A stretch of 64,000 nucleotides of DNA, from contig NZ_RKMB01000015.1 in assembly GCF_003797765.1 (NCBI RefSeq), forward strand, positions 62,001 to 126,000, in the 5' to 3' direction. The stretch is from Ramlibacter sp. WS9. Lineage in GTDB: Bacteria; Pseudomonadota; Gammaproteobacteria; Burkholderiales; Burkholderiaceae_C. Below are positions 43,832-54,971 of the stretch, piece after piece. The notes under the pieces are model-generated. The model had not been told where the DNA came from, did not search any database, and saw only the letters and a program-made list of their open reading frames with translations. The translations under genes were made by a program, and so were the position numbers. How positions within the stretch are numbered: the first letter of the stretch is position 1; the number at the start of each line of letters is the position of its first letter.

Positions 43832-45978
43832 TAGAGATTGAACTCGACGGCCAGAAGGTACAGATCACCGAAGGCAGCATGATCATGCATGCGGCCGACA
43901 AGGCGGGCACGTACATCCCGCACTTCTGCTATCACAAGAAGCTGTCCATCGCGGCCAACTGCCGCATGTGCCTGGTCGACGTGGAAAAAGCGCCGAAGCC
44001 GATGCCGGCCTGCGCGACGCCTGTCACCAACGGCATGATCGTCCGCACGAAGAGCGACAAGGCCCTGAAGGCCCAGCAGTCGGTGATGGAGTTCCTGCTG
44101 ATCAACCATCCGCTGGACTGCCCGATCTGCGACCAGGGCGGCGAATGCCAGCTGCAAGACCTGGCCGTGGGCTACGGCGGTTCTTCCTCGCGCTACGAGG
44201 AAGAAAAGCGCGTCGTGCTGCACAAGGACGTCGGCCCGCTGATCTCGATGGAAGAGATGAGCCGCTGCATCCATTGCACCCGCTGCGTGCGCTTCGGCCA
44301 GGAAGTGGGCGGCGTAATGGAACTGGGCATGATCCATCGCGGCGAGCACTCCGAAATCACGACGGTGCTGGGTGACACGGTCGATTCCGAAGTGTCCGGC
44401 AACATGATCGACCTGTGCCCGGTGGGCGCGCTTACCAGCAAACCGTTCCGCTACCAGGCCCGCCCCTGGGAGCTGTCGCGCCGCAAGTCGGTGAGTCCGC
44501 ACGATTCGACCGGTGCCAACCTGATCGTCCAGGTCAAGAACAACAAGGTCCTGCGCGTCCTGCCCTTCGAGAACGACGAAGTCAACGAGTGCTGGATCGC
44601 CGACCGCGACCGCTTCTCGTATGAAGCGCTGAACGAAGCAGACCGCCTGACCCAGCCCATGCTCAAGCAGGGCGGCGAGTGGAAGACGGTCGACTGGCAG
44701 ACGGCGCTGGAATACGTGGCGAACGGGTTGAAGCAGATCAAGACCGATCACGGCGCCAAGAGCATCGGCGCCCTGGTCAGCCCCCACAGCACGGTCGAGG
44801 AGTTGTTCCTGGCTGGCGCGCTGGTGCGCGGCCTGGGCAGCGAGAGCATCGACTACCGCCTGCGCAACGCGGAATTTGCGAAGCACGACGGCGTCCGTTG
44901 GCTCGGCACCTCCGTCGCGTCGTTGTCGAATCTGCAGCGCGCCTTGGTCGTCGGTTCCAACCTCCGCAAGGACCATCCGCTGTTTGCGCTGCGCCTGCGC
45001 GCGGCAACGCGCAAGGGCGCGGCGGTATCGGTGATCCACGATGTGAAGAACGATTGGGCCATGTCCATTGCTTCTTCCGTGATCACGCCCGCGTCGAACT
45101 GGGCGCAGGCTCTGGCCGACGTGGCCGCCGCAGTCGCAACAGAGAAGGGCGCTTCCGCGCCCGCGCAAGGCAACGCGACCGACGCCGCCAAGGCCATCGC
45201 CAAGTCGCTGCTGGGCGGCGAGCGCAAGGCCATCCTGCTGGGCAACGCCGCGGCACACCACGCCAACGCGTCGGGCCTGCTCGCCCTCGCCAACTGGATC
45301 GGCGAGCAGACCGGTGCGACGGTCGGCTTCCTCACCGAAGCCGCCAACACTGTCGGCGCTCAACTCGTGAACGCCATGCCCGGTGCTGGCGGCCTGAACG
45401 CACAGCAGATGCTGGGCGGTGCCCTCAAGGCCGCCATCCTGCTGAACACCGAACCCGAATTCGACTCTGCCGCCGGCATGAAAGCAGCCGCTGCGCTGGG
45501 TCAGGCCGAGATGGTCGTGACGCTCAGCCCGTTCAAGGCCAACCTGGAATTCAGCGACGTGCTGCTGCCGATCGCGCCTTTCACCGAAACACCCGGCACC
45601 TTCGTCAACGCCGAGGGCCGCGTCCAGGGTTTCCACGCGGTCGTCAAGCCCTTGGGCGAGGCGCGTCCGTGCTGGAAGGTGCTGCGCGTGCTTGCCAACA
45701 TGCTTGGCTTGCCCGGCTTCGCCCACGAATCGGCGCAAGAGGTTCTGGTCGCTGCTCGCGGTGCGCAAGACGTCAAGGCCAGCCATGTCCAGGGCAACCT
45801 GTTGAACAACGCAACGTCGGTGGCTGTGAACGTATCAGCTCAGGCCGGCCAACCAGTGACCGCCGCGATCTACCAACTCGACGGCATCGTGCGCCGAGCG
45901 CCTTCTCTCCAGCTCACGGCCGATGCGCGTGCTGCCGTGGTGCAAGACGCGCAAGCGCGTGAAGGAGTGCCGGCATGA
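43828..45978 (+). CDS. nuoG: Complex I subunit G
   Basis: 716 aa. N-terminal [2Fe-2S] (NCRMCLVDVEK region), His/Cys-ligated [4Fe-4S] (PLDCPICDQGGECQLQD) and further cluster CIHCTRCVRFGQE; then a molybdopterin-oxidoreductase-like part without cofactor. Starts within the nuoF stop (ATGA). Confidence 0.97.
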   Translation: MIEIELDGQKVQITEGSMIMHAADKAGTYIPHFCYHKKLSIAANCRMCLVDVEKAPKPMPACATPVTNGMIVRTKSDKALKAQQSVMEFLLINHPLDCPICDQGGECQLQDLAVGYGGSSSRYEEEKRVVLHKDVGPLISMEEMSRCIHCTRCVRFGQEVGGVMELGMIHRGEHSEITTVLGDTVDSEVSGNMIDLCPVGALTSKPFRYQARPWELSRRKSVSPHDSTGANLIVQVKNNKVLRVLPFENDEVNECWIADRDRFSYEALNEADRLTQPMLKQGGEWKTVDWQTALEYVANGLKQIKTDHGAKSIGALVSPHSTVEELFLAGALVRGLGSESIDYRLRNAEFAKHDGVRWLGTSVASLSNLQRALVVGSNLRKDHPLFALRLRAATRKGAAVSVIHDVKNDWAMSIASSVITPASNWAQALADVAAAVATEKGASAPAQGNATDAAKAIAKSLLGGERKAILLGNAAAHHANASGLLALANWIGEQTGATVGFLTEAANTVGAQLVNAMPGAGGLNAQQMLGGALKAAILLNTEPEFDSAAGMKAAAALGQAEMVVTLSPFKANLEFSDVLLPIAPFTETPGTFVNAEGRVQGFHAVVKPLGEARPCWKVLRVLANMLGLPGFAHESAQEVLVAARGAQDVKASHVQGNLLNNATSVAVNVSAQAGQPVTAAIYQLDGIVRRAPSLQLTADARAAVVQDAQAREGVPA

Positions 45979-47051
45979 TCGACCAGATCTGGGGCTTCGG
46001 CAACGGCCTCATCAACGCCGGCTGGTGGACAGCTGCCGCCTGGCCGGTGGCGTGGACGCTGATCAAGATCATCGTCGTGGTCGCGCCGCTGATGGGTGCT
46101 GTCGCCTACCTCACGCTGTGGGAACGCAAGGCCATCGGCTTCACGCAGATTCGCGTCGGCCCCAACCGCATCGGACCCATGGGGCTGTTACAGCCGATCG
46201 CTGATGCGCTCAAGCTGCTGACCAAGGAAATCATCCTGCCCACGGTGGCCAACAAGGGCCTGTTCTACCTGGGCCCGATCATGACCATCATGCCGGCCCT
46301 GGCCGCATGGGCCGTGATCCCGTTCGGCCCGGACGTCGCGCTGGCCAACATCAACGCCGGCCTGCTGTTCCTGATGGCGATCACCTCGATGGAGGTCTAC
46401 GGCGTCATCATCGCCGGCTGGGCGTCCAACTCCAAGTACGCCTTCCTGGGCGCGCTGCGCGCTTCGGCGCAGATGGTCAGCTATGAGATCGCCATGGGCT
46501 TCTGCCTGGTGGTGGTGCTGATGGTGTCGGGCAGCCTGAACATGACCGACATCGTGATGAGCCAGGCCAAGGGCACCGGCACGTCGATGGGGCTCAACTT
46601 CCTGTCGTGGCACTGGCTTCCGCTGTTGCCGATCTTCGTCGTCTATTTCGTCTCCGGCCTGGCCGAGACCAACCGCCATCCGTTCGACGTGGTGGAAGGC
46701 GAGTCGGAAATCGTCGCGGGCCACATGATCGAGTACTCGGGCATGAGCTTCGCCATGTTCTTCCTGGCCGAGTACGCCAACATGTGGTTGGTCGCGATCT
46801 TGGCCGTCCTCATGTTCCTGGGCGGCTGGCTGCCCCCGTTCGAGTTCCTGTCGTTCATCCCCGGCTGGATCTGGCTGGGCATCAAGACCTTCATGGTCGT
46901 CACCATGTTCCTGTGGGTGCGCTCCACCTTCCCGCGCTACCGCTATGACCAGATCATGCGCCTGGGCTGGAAGATCTTCATCCCGGTCACGCTGGTGTGG
47001 CTGGTGTTGATCGCCGCCATCATGCAAACCCCCTACAACCCCTGGAAATGA
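45975..47051 (+). CDS. nuoH: Complex I subunit H
   Basis: 358 aa, eight membrane helices. Quinone-channel subunit with ERKAIGFTQIRVGPNRIGP and the acidic loop ETNRHPFDVVEGESEIVAG. ATGA overlap with nuoG. Confidence 0.97.
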   Translation: MIDQIWGFGNGLINAGWWTAAAWPVAWTLIKIIVVVAPLMGAVAYLTLWERKAIGFTQIRVGPNRIGPMGLLQPIADALKLLTKEIILPTVANKGLFYLGPIMTIMPALAAWAVIPFGPDVALANINAGLLFLMAITSMEVYGVIIAGWASNSKYAFLGALRASAQMVSYEIAMGFCLVVVLMVSGSLNMTDIVMSQAKGTGTSMGLNFLSWHWLPLLPIFVVYFVSGLAETNRHPFDVVEGESEIVAGHMIEYSGMSFAMFFLAEYANMWLVAILAVLMFLGGWLPPFEFLSFIPGWIWLGIKTFMVVTMFLWVRSTFPRYRYDQIMRLGWKIFIPVTLVWLVLIAAIMQTPYNPWK

Positions 47052-47053
47052 CC

Positions 47054-47563
47054 ATGGCAGCTGTAGCCGCATCCAATTTCTCGCTCAAGGACTTCCTGGG
47101 CAGCTTCATGCTGTTCGAGTTGTTCAAGGGCCTGGCCATCACCGGCAAGTACGCGTTCAGCCGCAAGATCACCGTGCAGTTCCCGGAAGAAAAGACGCCG
47201 CTGTCGCCGCGCTTTCGCGGCCTGCACGCGCTGCGCCGCTACGAGAACGGCGAAGAGCGCTGCATCGCCTGCAAGCTGTGCGAGGCCGTGTGCCCCGCGC
47301 TCGCCATCACGATCGAATCCGACCAGCGCGCCGACGGCACGCGTCGCACCACGCGCTACGACATCGACCTGACGAAGTGCATCTTCTGCGGCTTCTGCGA
47401 GGAAAGCTGCCCGGTCGACTCCATCGTCGAGACCCACATCCTCGAATACCACGGCGAAAAGCGCGGCGACCTGTACTTCACCAAAGAGATGCTGCTGGCC
47501 GTGGGCGACCGCTACGAGCCCGAGATCGCCGCGGCCAAGGCGGCCGACGCCAAATACCGCTGA
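47054..47563 (+). CDS. nuoI: Complex I subunit I (2x[4Fe-4S])
   Basis: 169 aa. Two [4Fe-4S] motifs: CIACKLCEAVCP and CIFCGFCEESCP. Start at 47054 (MAAVAAS); an ATG at 47048 overlaps the nuoH stop and would add two residues. Confidence 0.97.
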   Translation: MAAVAASNFSLKDFLGSFMLFELFKGLAITGKYAFSRKITVQFPEEKTPLSPRFRGLHALRRYENGEERCIACKLCEAVCPALAITIESDQRADGTRRTTRYDIDLTKCIFCGFCEESCPVDSIVETHILEYHGEKRGDLYFTKEMLLAVGDRYEPEIAAAKAADAKYR

Positions 47564-47585
47564 ACGCGCGGAAAAGAAACAACCC

Positions 47586-48239
47586 ATGGATATCCGAACC
47601 GGCTTCTTCTACCTGTTCTCCGCGGTCCTGCTGTTCGCGGCGTTCCGCGTCATCACCGCGCGCAACCCGGTCTATGCCGCGCTGTACCTGGTGCTGGCGT
47701 TCTTCCAGGCGGCGGCCGTGTGGATCCTGCTCAAGGCGGAATTCCTCGCCATCTCGCTGGTGCTGGTCTACGTCGGCGCCGTGATGGTGCTGTTTCTCTT
47801 CGTCGTGATGATGCTGGACATCAACGTCGACAGCCTGAGGGCCGGATTCTGGAAGCACTTCCCGGTCGCGGCCACCGTGGGATCGCTGATCGCGTTGGAA
47901 ATGGCCGCCGTGCTGATGGGCGGTTTCCGCCTGGGCGAAGAACCCCGTGTCGTGCCGATGCCCGCGCCGGGCGCGATCCCGATTTCCAACACCAAGGAGC
48001 TGGGCAAGCTGCTGTACAGCCAGTACCTGTACCCGCTGGAAATTGCCGCGGTCATCCTGCTGGTTGCCATCATCGCGGCCATCGCGCTCACGCTGCGTCA
48101 GCGCAAGGACAGCAAGCACACCGATCCGTCGCAGCAGGTGCGCGTGAAGGCCGCCGACCGGTTGCAGATCATCAAGCTGCCACCGACGATCGCCGAACCC
48201 GAGCCGCAGCCCGTGGCCGCCGTGGAGACCAAGGCATGA
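47586..48239 (+). CDS. nuoJ: Complex I subunit J
   Basis: 217 aa, five membrane helices (conserved YLVLAFFQAAAVWILLKAEFLA in parts; VGAVMVLFLFVVMMLDIN). A charged/proline-rich C-terminal tail follows the last helix. Stop overlaps nuoK start. Confidence 0.96.
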   Translation: MDIRTGFFYLFSAVLLFAAFRVITARNPVYAALYLVLAFFQAAAVWILLKAEFLAISLVLVYVGAVMVLFLFVVMMLDINVDSLRAGFWKHFPVAATVGSLIALEMAAVLMGGFRLGEEPRVVPMPAPGAIPISNTKELGKLLYSQYLYPLEIAAVILLVAIIAAIALTLRQRKDSKHTDPSQQVRVKAADRLQIIKLPPTIAEPEPQPVAAVETKA

Positions 48240-48544
48240 CGCTCACCCTCGGACATTTCCTCTCGCTCGGCGCGATGCTGTTCGCGCTGTCGGTGATCGG
48301 CATCTTCCTGAACCGCCGCAACCTGATCGTGCTGCTGATGGCCATCGAGCTGATGCTCCTGGCCGTGAACATGAACTTCGTCGCGTTCTCGTACTACCTG
48401 AACGACATGCACGGCCAGGTCTTCGTGTTCTTCATCCTGACGGTGGCGGCGGCGGAGTCGGCCATCGGCCTGGCCATCCTGGTGCTGCTGTTCCGCAACA
48501 AATCGAACATCAACGTCGACGAGCTCAACACCCTCAAGGGCTGA
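48236..48544 (+). CDS. nuoK: Complex I subunit K
   Basis: 102 aa, three membrane helices, with the two proton-path glutamates in MAIELMLLAVN and AAAESAIGLAI. ATGA overlap with nuoJ. Confidence 0.97.
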   Translation: MTLTLGHFLSLGAMLFALSVIGIFLNRRNLIVLLMAIELMLLAVNMNFVAFSYYLNDMHGQVFVFFILTVAAAESAIGLAILVLLFRNKSNINVDELNTLKG

Positions 48545-48560
48545 GCCGGACCACAACAAC

Positions 48561-50618
<2,058 letters not shown>

Positions 50619-50636
50619 GTTGAAAGAAGAACAAAA

Positions 50637-52109
50637 ATGGGTTTGCTGAGTCTCGCGATCTGGACGCCGATCTTCTTCGGCGCCGTGTTGCTGGCCCTCG
50701 GGCGGGACGACCAGGCACGCACGGTGCGCTGGATCGCGCTGATCGGCGCCGTCGTCAGCCTGCTGGTCACGCTGCCGCTGTACTCGCGCTTCGACGTTGC
50801 CAGCTCGGCGATGCAGTTCGTCGAGAAGGCGCCGTGGATCGACCGGTTCAACGTCAATTACCACCTGGGCGTCGACGGTATCTCCTTCTGGTTCATCCTG
50901 CTCACCGCCTTCATCAACCTGGTGGTGGTGATCTCCGCCTGGGAAGTGATCACCGAGCGCGTCAACCAGTACATGGGCGCGTTCCTCATCCTGTCGGGCC
51001 TGATGATCGGCGTCTTCTGCGCACTCGATGGCATCCTGTTCTACGTGTTCTTCGAGGCAACGCTGATTCCGATGTACCTGATCATCGGCATCTGGGGCGG
51101 GCCCAACAAGATCTACGCGGCGTTCAAGTTCTTCCTGTACACGCTGCTCGGCTCGCTCTTGATGCTGGTCGCGCTGGTCTACCTGTACACCAAGTCCGGC
51201 GGTAGCTTCGACATCCTGACGTGGCACAAGCTGCCCTTGAGCCTGCAAGCACAGACCTTCCTGTTCTTCGCGTTCTTCGCGGCGTTCGCCGTCAAGGTGC
51301 CGATGTGGCCGGTCCACACCTGGCTGCCCGACGTGCACGTCGAGGCGCCCACCGGCGGCTCCGCCGTGCTGGCAGCGATCATGCTGAAGCTGGGCGCGTA
51401 CGGCTTCCTGCGTTTCTCGATGCCGATCGCACCCGACGCCTCGCACGAATGGGCCTGGTTCATGATCGCGTTGTCGCTGATCGCCGTGGTCTACGTGGGC
51501 CTGGTGGCGATGGTGCAGCAGGACATGAAGAAGCTGGTGGCGTATTCGTCGGTGGCGCACATGGGCTTCGTCACGCTCGGCTTCTTCATCTTCAACGACC
51601 TGGGTGTGGCCGGCGGCATCGTGCAGATGATCGCCCACGGTTTCGTCTCGGGCGCGATGTTCCTTTGCATCGGCGTGCTGTACGACCGTGTTCACTCGCG
51701 GCAGATCGCCAGCTACGGCGGCGTGGTCAACACCATGCCCAACTTCACGGCGTTCGCACTGCTGTTCGCCATGGCCAACTGCGGCCTGCCGGCCACCGCC
51801 GGTTTCGTCGGTGAGTGGATGGTGATCCTGGGTGCCGTCAAGGCCAACTTCTGGCTCGGCTTCGCTGCGTCGTCGGCGCTGATTTTCGGCGCTGCCTACA
51901 CGCTCTGGATGTTCAAGCGCGTCTACCTCGGCCCGGTGGCGAACGACGACGTGCGCGGGCTGACCGACATCAACAGCCGCGAATTCCTGATGCTCAGCAT
52001 GCTGGCCATCGCGGTGCTGGTGATGGGCATCTATCCGAAGCCCTTCACCGATGTCATGAACACCTCGGTGGCGGACTTCCTCAAGCACGTGGCCACGTCC
52101 AAACTCTAA
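50637..52109 (+). CDS. nuoM: Complex I subunit M (antiporter-like)
   Basis: 490 aa, 13-14 membrane helices. Key residues in LFYVFFEATLIPMYLIIGIW (TM5 glutamate) and KVPMWPVHTWLPDVHVEAPT. Eighteen bases after nuoL. Confidence 0.96.
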   Translation: MGLLSLAIWTPIFFGAVLLALGRDDQARTVRWIALIGAVVSLLVTLPLYSRFDVASSAMQFVEKAPWIDRFNVNYHLGVDGISFWFILLTAFINLVVVISAWEVITERVNQYMGAFLILSGLMIGVFCALDGILFYVFFEATLIPMYLIIGIWGGPNKIYAAFKFFLYTLLGSLLMLVALVYLYTKSGGSFDILTWHKLPLSLQAQTFLFFAFFAAFAVKVPMWPVHTWLPDVHVEAPTGGSAVLAAIMLKLGAYGFLRFSMPIAPDASHEWAWFMIALSLIAVVYVGLVAMVQQDMKKLVAYSSVAHMGFVTLGFFIFNDLGVAGGIVQMIAHGFVSGAMFLCIGVLYDRVHSRQIASYGGVVNTMPNFTAFALLFAMANCGLPATAGFVGEWMVILGAVKANFWLGFAASSALIFGAAYTLWMFKRVYLGPVANDDVRGLTDINSREFLMLSMLAIAVLVMGIYPKPFTDVMNTSVADFLKHVATSKL

Positions 52110-52131
52110 GAACGCGGGCTGGACAAAACAA

Positions 52132-53619
52132 ATGACAGAAAAATACAACTGGATCACCGTCTACCCGGAGATCGTGCTGCTGTTCATGGCCTGCCTGATC
52201 GCCATGATCGACCTAGGCGTCAAGTCGCCGCGCCGCACACTGACCTATGTGCTCACCCTGGCGACACTGGGCGTCGTGGCCTTCATGCAGGCGATGTACG
52301 CGGCCGGCGGCCTGACGCTTTACGGCTTCGGCAACATGGTGGTCAGCGATCCCATGGGCAACCTGCTCAAGCTGTTCGCCACCCTCGCGATGATGGTCTG
52401 CCTGGTCTACGGGCGGCCCTACGCCGCCGACCGCGGCATGCTGCTCGGCGGCGAGATGTTCACGCTGGCGATGTTCTCGCTGCTGGGCATCTTCGTCATG
52501 ATCTCGGGCAGCAATTTCCTGGTGATCTATCTCGGCCTCGAATTGCTGACGCTCTGCAGCTATGCGCTGGTCGCACTGCGCCGCGATCACGCCACTTCCA
52601 CGGAAGCGGCCATGAAGTATTTCGTGCTGGGCGCCATGGCAAGCGGCTTCCTGCTCTATGGCCTCTCCATGCTGTATGGCGCGACCGGTTCGTTGGACAT
52701 CGGCACGGTCTTCAAGATCGTGAGTTCGGGCCAGGTCAAGCATCAAGTGCTGGTGTTCGGCCTGGTGTTCATCGTGGCCGGACTGGCCTTCAAGCTCGGC
52801 GCGGCGCCGTTCCACATGTGGGTGCCCGACGTCTATCAGGGCGCGCCGACCTCCGTCACCATCATGATCGGCAGCGCGCCGGAACTGGCCGCCTTCGCGA
52901 TCTGCGTGCGCCTGCTCATCGAAGGCATGATGCCCATCGCGGTCGAGTGGCAGCAGATGCTGGCCGTCCTCGCGATCGGCTCGCTGCTCATCGGCAACCT
53001 GGCCGCCATTGCGCAGACCAACCTCAAGCGCATGCTGGCCTATTCGACCATCGCGCAGATGGGCTTCGTGCTGCTGGGCCTCATGTCGGGCTGGGTCAAC
53101 GGCAATTCGCTCACGGCGGCCAACGCGTACAGCTCGGCGATGTTCTACATCATCACCTACGTGCTGACCACGCTGGCCACCTTCGGCATCATCCTGTTGC
53201 TGGCGCGTGAAGGCTTCGAGAGCGAGGAGATCGCCGACCTGGCGGGCCTGAACCAGCGCAGCCCGCTCTACGCCGGCGTCATGGCCGTGTGCTTGTTCTC
53301 GCTGGCCGGCGTGCCGCCGCTGGTGGGCTTCTATGCCAAGCTGGCCGTGCTGCAGGCGCTGGTCGCGTCGGGGCAGGGCATGTACATCGCGCTGGCGGTG
53401 TTCGCCGTGATGATGTCGCTGATCGGCTCCTTCTACTACCTGCGCGTCGTCAAGGTCATGTACTTCGACCAGCCCATCACGGCGACGACGGTGTCCGCAC
53501 CGATCGACGTGCGCTTCGTGCTCACCATCAACGGCGCACTGGTGCTGATTCTCGGCATTGTCCCCGGCGGCCTGCTGACGCTGTGCAAGGACGCGATCGT
53601 CAAGACGCTCGCCACCTAG
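52132..53619 (+). CDS. nuoN: Complex I subunit N (antiporter-like)
   Basis: 495 aa, 14 membrane helices. Conserved FLVIYLGLELLTLCSYALVA and KLGAAPFHMWVPDVYQGAPT. Last of the fourteen nuo genes, followed closely by the DUF2818 gene. Confidence 0.96.
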   Translation: MTEKYNWITVYPEIVLLFMACLIAMIDLGVKSPRRTLTYVLTLATLGVVAFMQAMYAAGGLTLYGFGNMVVSDPMGNLLKLFATLAMMVCLVYGRPYAADRGMLLGGEMFTLAMFSLLGIFVMISGSNFLVIYLGLELLTLCSYALVALRRDHATSTEAAMKYFVLGAMASGFLLYGLSMLYGATGSLDIGTVFKIVSSGQVKHQVLVFGLVFIVAGLAFKLGAAPFHMWVPDVYQGAPTSVTIMIGSAPELAAFAICVRLLIEGMMPIAVEWQQMLAVLAIGSLLIGNLAAIAQTNLKRMLAYSTIAQMGFVLLGLMSGWVNGNSLTAANAYSSAMFYIITYVLTTLATFGIILLLAREGFESEEIADLAGLNQRSPLYAGVMAVCLFSLAGVPPLVGFYAKLAVLQALVASGQGMYIALAVFAVMMSLIGSFYYLRVVKVMYFDQPITATTVSAPIDVRFVLTINGALVLILGIVPGGLLTLCKDAIVKTLAT

Positions 53620-53634
53620 CGGCGGGGCACGAGG

Positions 53635-53943
53635 ATGCTGTCCCAAACCGCGTCCGTCTGGATCGTGATCGTGGTCGCCTTCGCGGCGGCCAACCTCCCT
53701 TTCTTGAACGAGAATCTGCTTGGCGTCGTGCCGATGCGGCGAGGCAAGTCACTGGCCGTGCGCGTTGGCGAGTTGGTGCTGCTGTACTTCGTCGTTGGCG
53801 GCCTCGGGCTGTTGCTGGAGCAACGCGCCGGCCAGATCGCACCGCAGGGCTGGGAGTTCTATGCGGTGACAGGCGCGCTCTTCATCACTTTCGCGTTTCC
53901 CGGCTTCACGTGGCGCTATCTGCGCCGCCATCACGTGCGCTGA
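53635..53943 (+). CDS. DUF2818 membrane protein
   Basis: 102 aa, three hydrophobic segments (VWIVIVVAFAAANLPFL, LVLLYFVVGGLGLLLE, YAVTGALFITFAFPGFTW). DUF2818 genes often follow nuoN in betaproteobacteria; an accessory role in complex I is inference from position. Confidence 0.88.
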   Translation: MLSQTASVWIVIVVAFAAANLPFLNENLLGVVPMRRGKSLAVRVGELVLLYFVVGGLGLLLEQRAGQIAPQGWEFYAVTGALFITFAFPGFTWRYLRRHHVR

Positions 53944-53947
53944 CGCC

Positions 53948-54520
53948 ATGGCGGACGACAGCCACCTGATCGAGACAAAGGTCGCGAGCCAGGAAATCCT
54001 GAAGGGGCGCTTTCTTCACGCCTTCCGCGACACGGTGCGGCTGCCGGACGGCACGGAGACGACGCGGGAATACGTCATCCACCCCGGCGCGGTGATGGTG
54101 ATCCCCATGCTCGACGACGGGCGCCTCGTGCTGGAGCGCCAGTTCCGCTATCCGATGGGCGCCGTGATGATCGAATTTCCCGCGGGCAAGCTCGACCCGG
54201 GCGAGGACCGCCTGGCCTGTGCGAAACGCGAGCTGCTTGAAGAGACTGGCTACACCGCCGCCGAATGGGCGCGCGCCGGGGTGCTGAACCCTGTCATTTC
54301 CTACTCGACCGAGTTCATCGAAGTCTGGTTCGCGCGTGGCTTGAACCAGGGCCAGGCGGCGCTCGACGCCGGCGAGTTTCTGGAAGTGTTCGCCGCGACG
54401 CCGGCCGAGCTGCTGGCGTGGTGCCGCGATGGCCGCGTGACGGACGCCAAGACCTTGACCGGTGCCCTCTGGCTGCAGAACGTCCTGTCGGGCGAATGGG
54501 TATTGGACTGGCGTTCATAA
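53948..54520 (+). CDS. NUDIX hydrolase (ADP-ribose pyrophosphatase type)
   Basis: 190 aa. Complete Nudix box GKLDPGEDRLACAKRELLEETG. The N-terminal substrate part (VIHPGAVMVIPMLDDGRLVL) resembles NudF/ADPRase. Four bases after the DUF2818 gene. Confidence 0.92.
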   Translation: MADDSHLIETKVASQEILKGRFLHAFRDTVRLPDGTETTREYVIHPGAVMVIPMLDDGRLVLERQFRYPMGAVMIEFPAGKLDPGEDRLACAKRELLEETGYTAAEWARAGVLNPVISYSTEFIEVWFARGLNQGQAALDAGEFLEVFAATPAELLAWCRDGRVTDAKTLTGALWLQNVLSGEWVLDWRS

Positions 54521-54528
54521 TAAATGCC

Positions 54529-54966
54529 ATGAAGGTCCTCAACCTCCAGTGCTCGCACACCCACAGCTTCGAAGGCTGGTTCGCCTCCGAGGATGAATTC
54601 CAGTCGCAGCTCGCCCGCGGCCTGGTCGAATGCCCGTTGTGCAGCGACAACCAGGTGACCAAGATGCTCAGCGCTCCGCGCCTGAATCTGGGTGCCGTCG
54701 AGCCTGCCGCCAAGCAGGATGTGGTCAGCATGCCTGACGCTTCCCTGCAGGCCGCGTGGATGAAGATGGTGCGCCACGTGATGGCGAATACCGACGACGT
54801 CGGCGAGCGGTTCGCCGAAGAGGCTCGCCGCATCCACTACGGCGAAACCGAAGAGCGGAGCATCCGCGGCCAAGCGTCGCGCGAAGAAACCGAGGCGCTG
54901 ATCGAGGAGGGCATCGGGGTGCTGCCGCTGCCGATTCCCGATGCGCTCAAGGGCCCGCTGCAGTAG
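54529..54966 (+). CDS. DUF1178 family protein
   Basis: 145 aa. Starts MKVLNLQCSHTHSFEGWFAS and has a CPLC zinc-knuckle-like pair (residues about 37-40), then a helical C-terminus. Typical DUF1178 architecture; function unknown. Eight bases after the NUDIX gene. Confidence 0.9.
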   Translation: MKVLNLQCSHTHSFEGWFASEDEFQSQLARGLVECPLCSDNQVTKMLSAPRLNLGAVEPAAKQDVVSMPDASLQAAWMKMVRHVMANTDDVGERFAEEARRIHYGETEERSIRGQASREETEALIEEGIGVLPLPIPDALKGPLQ

Positions 54967-54971
54967 AGCGC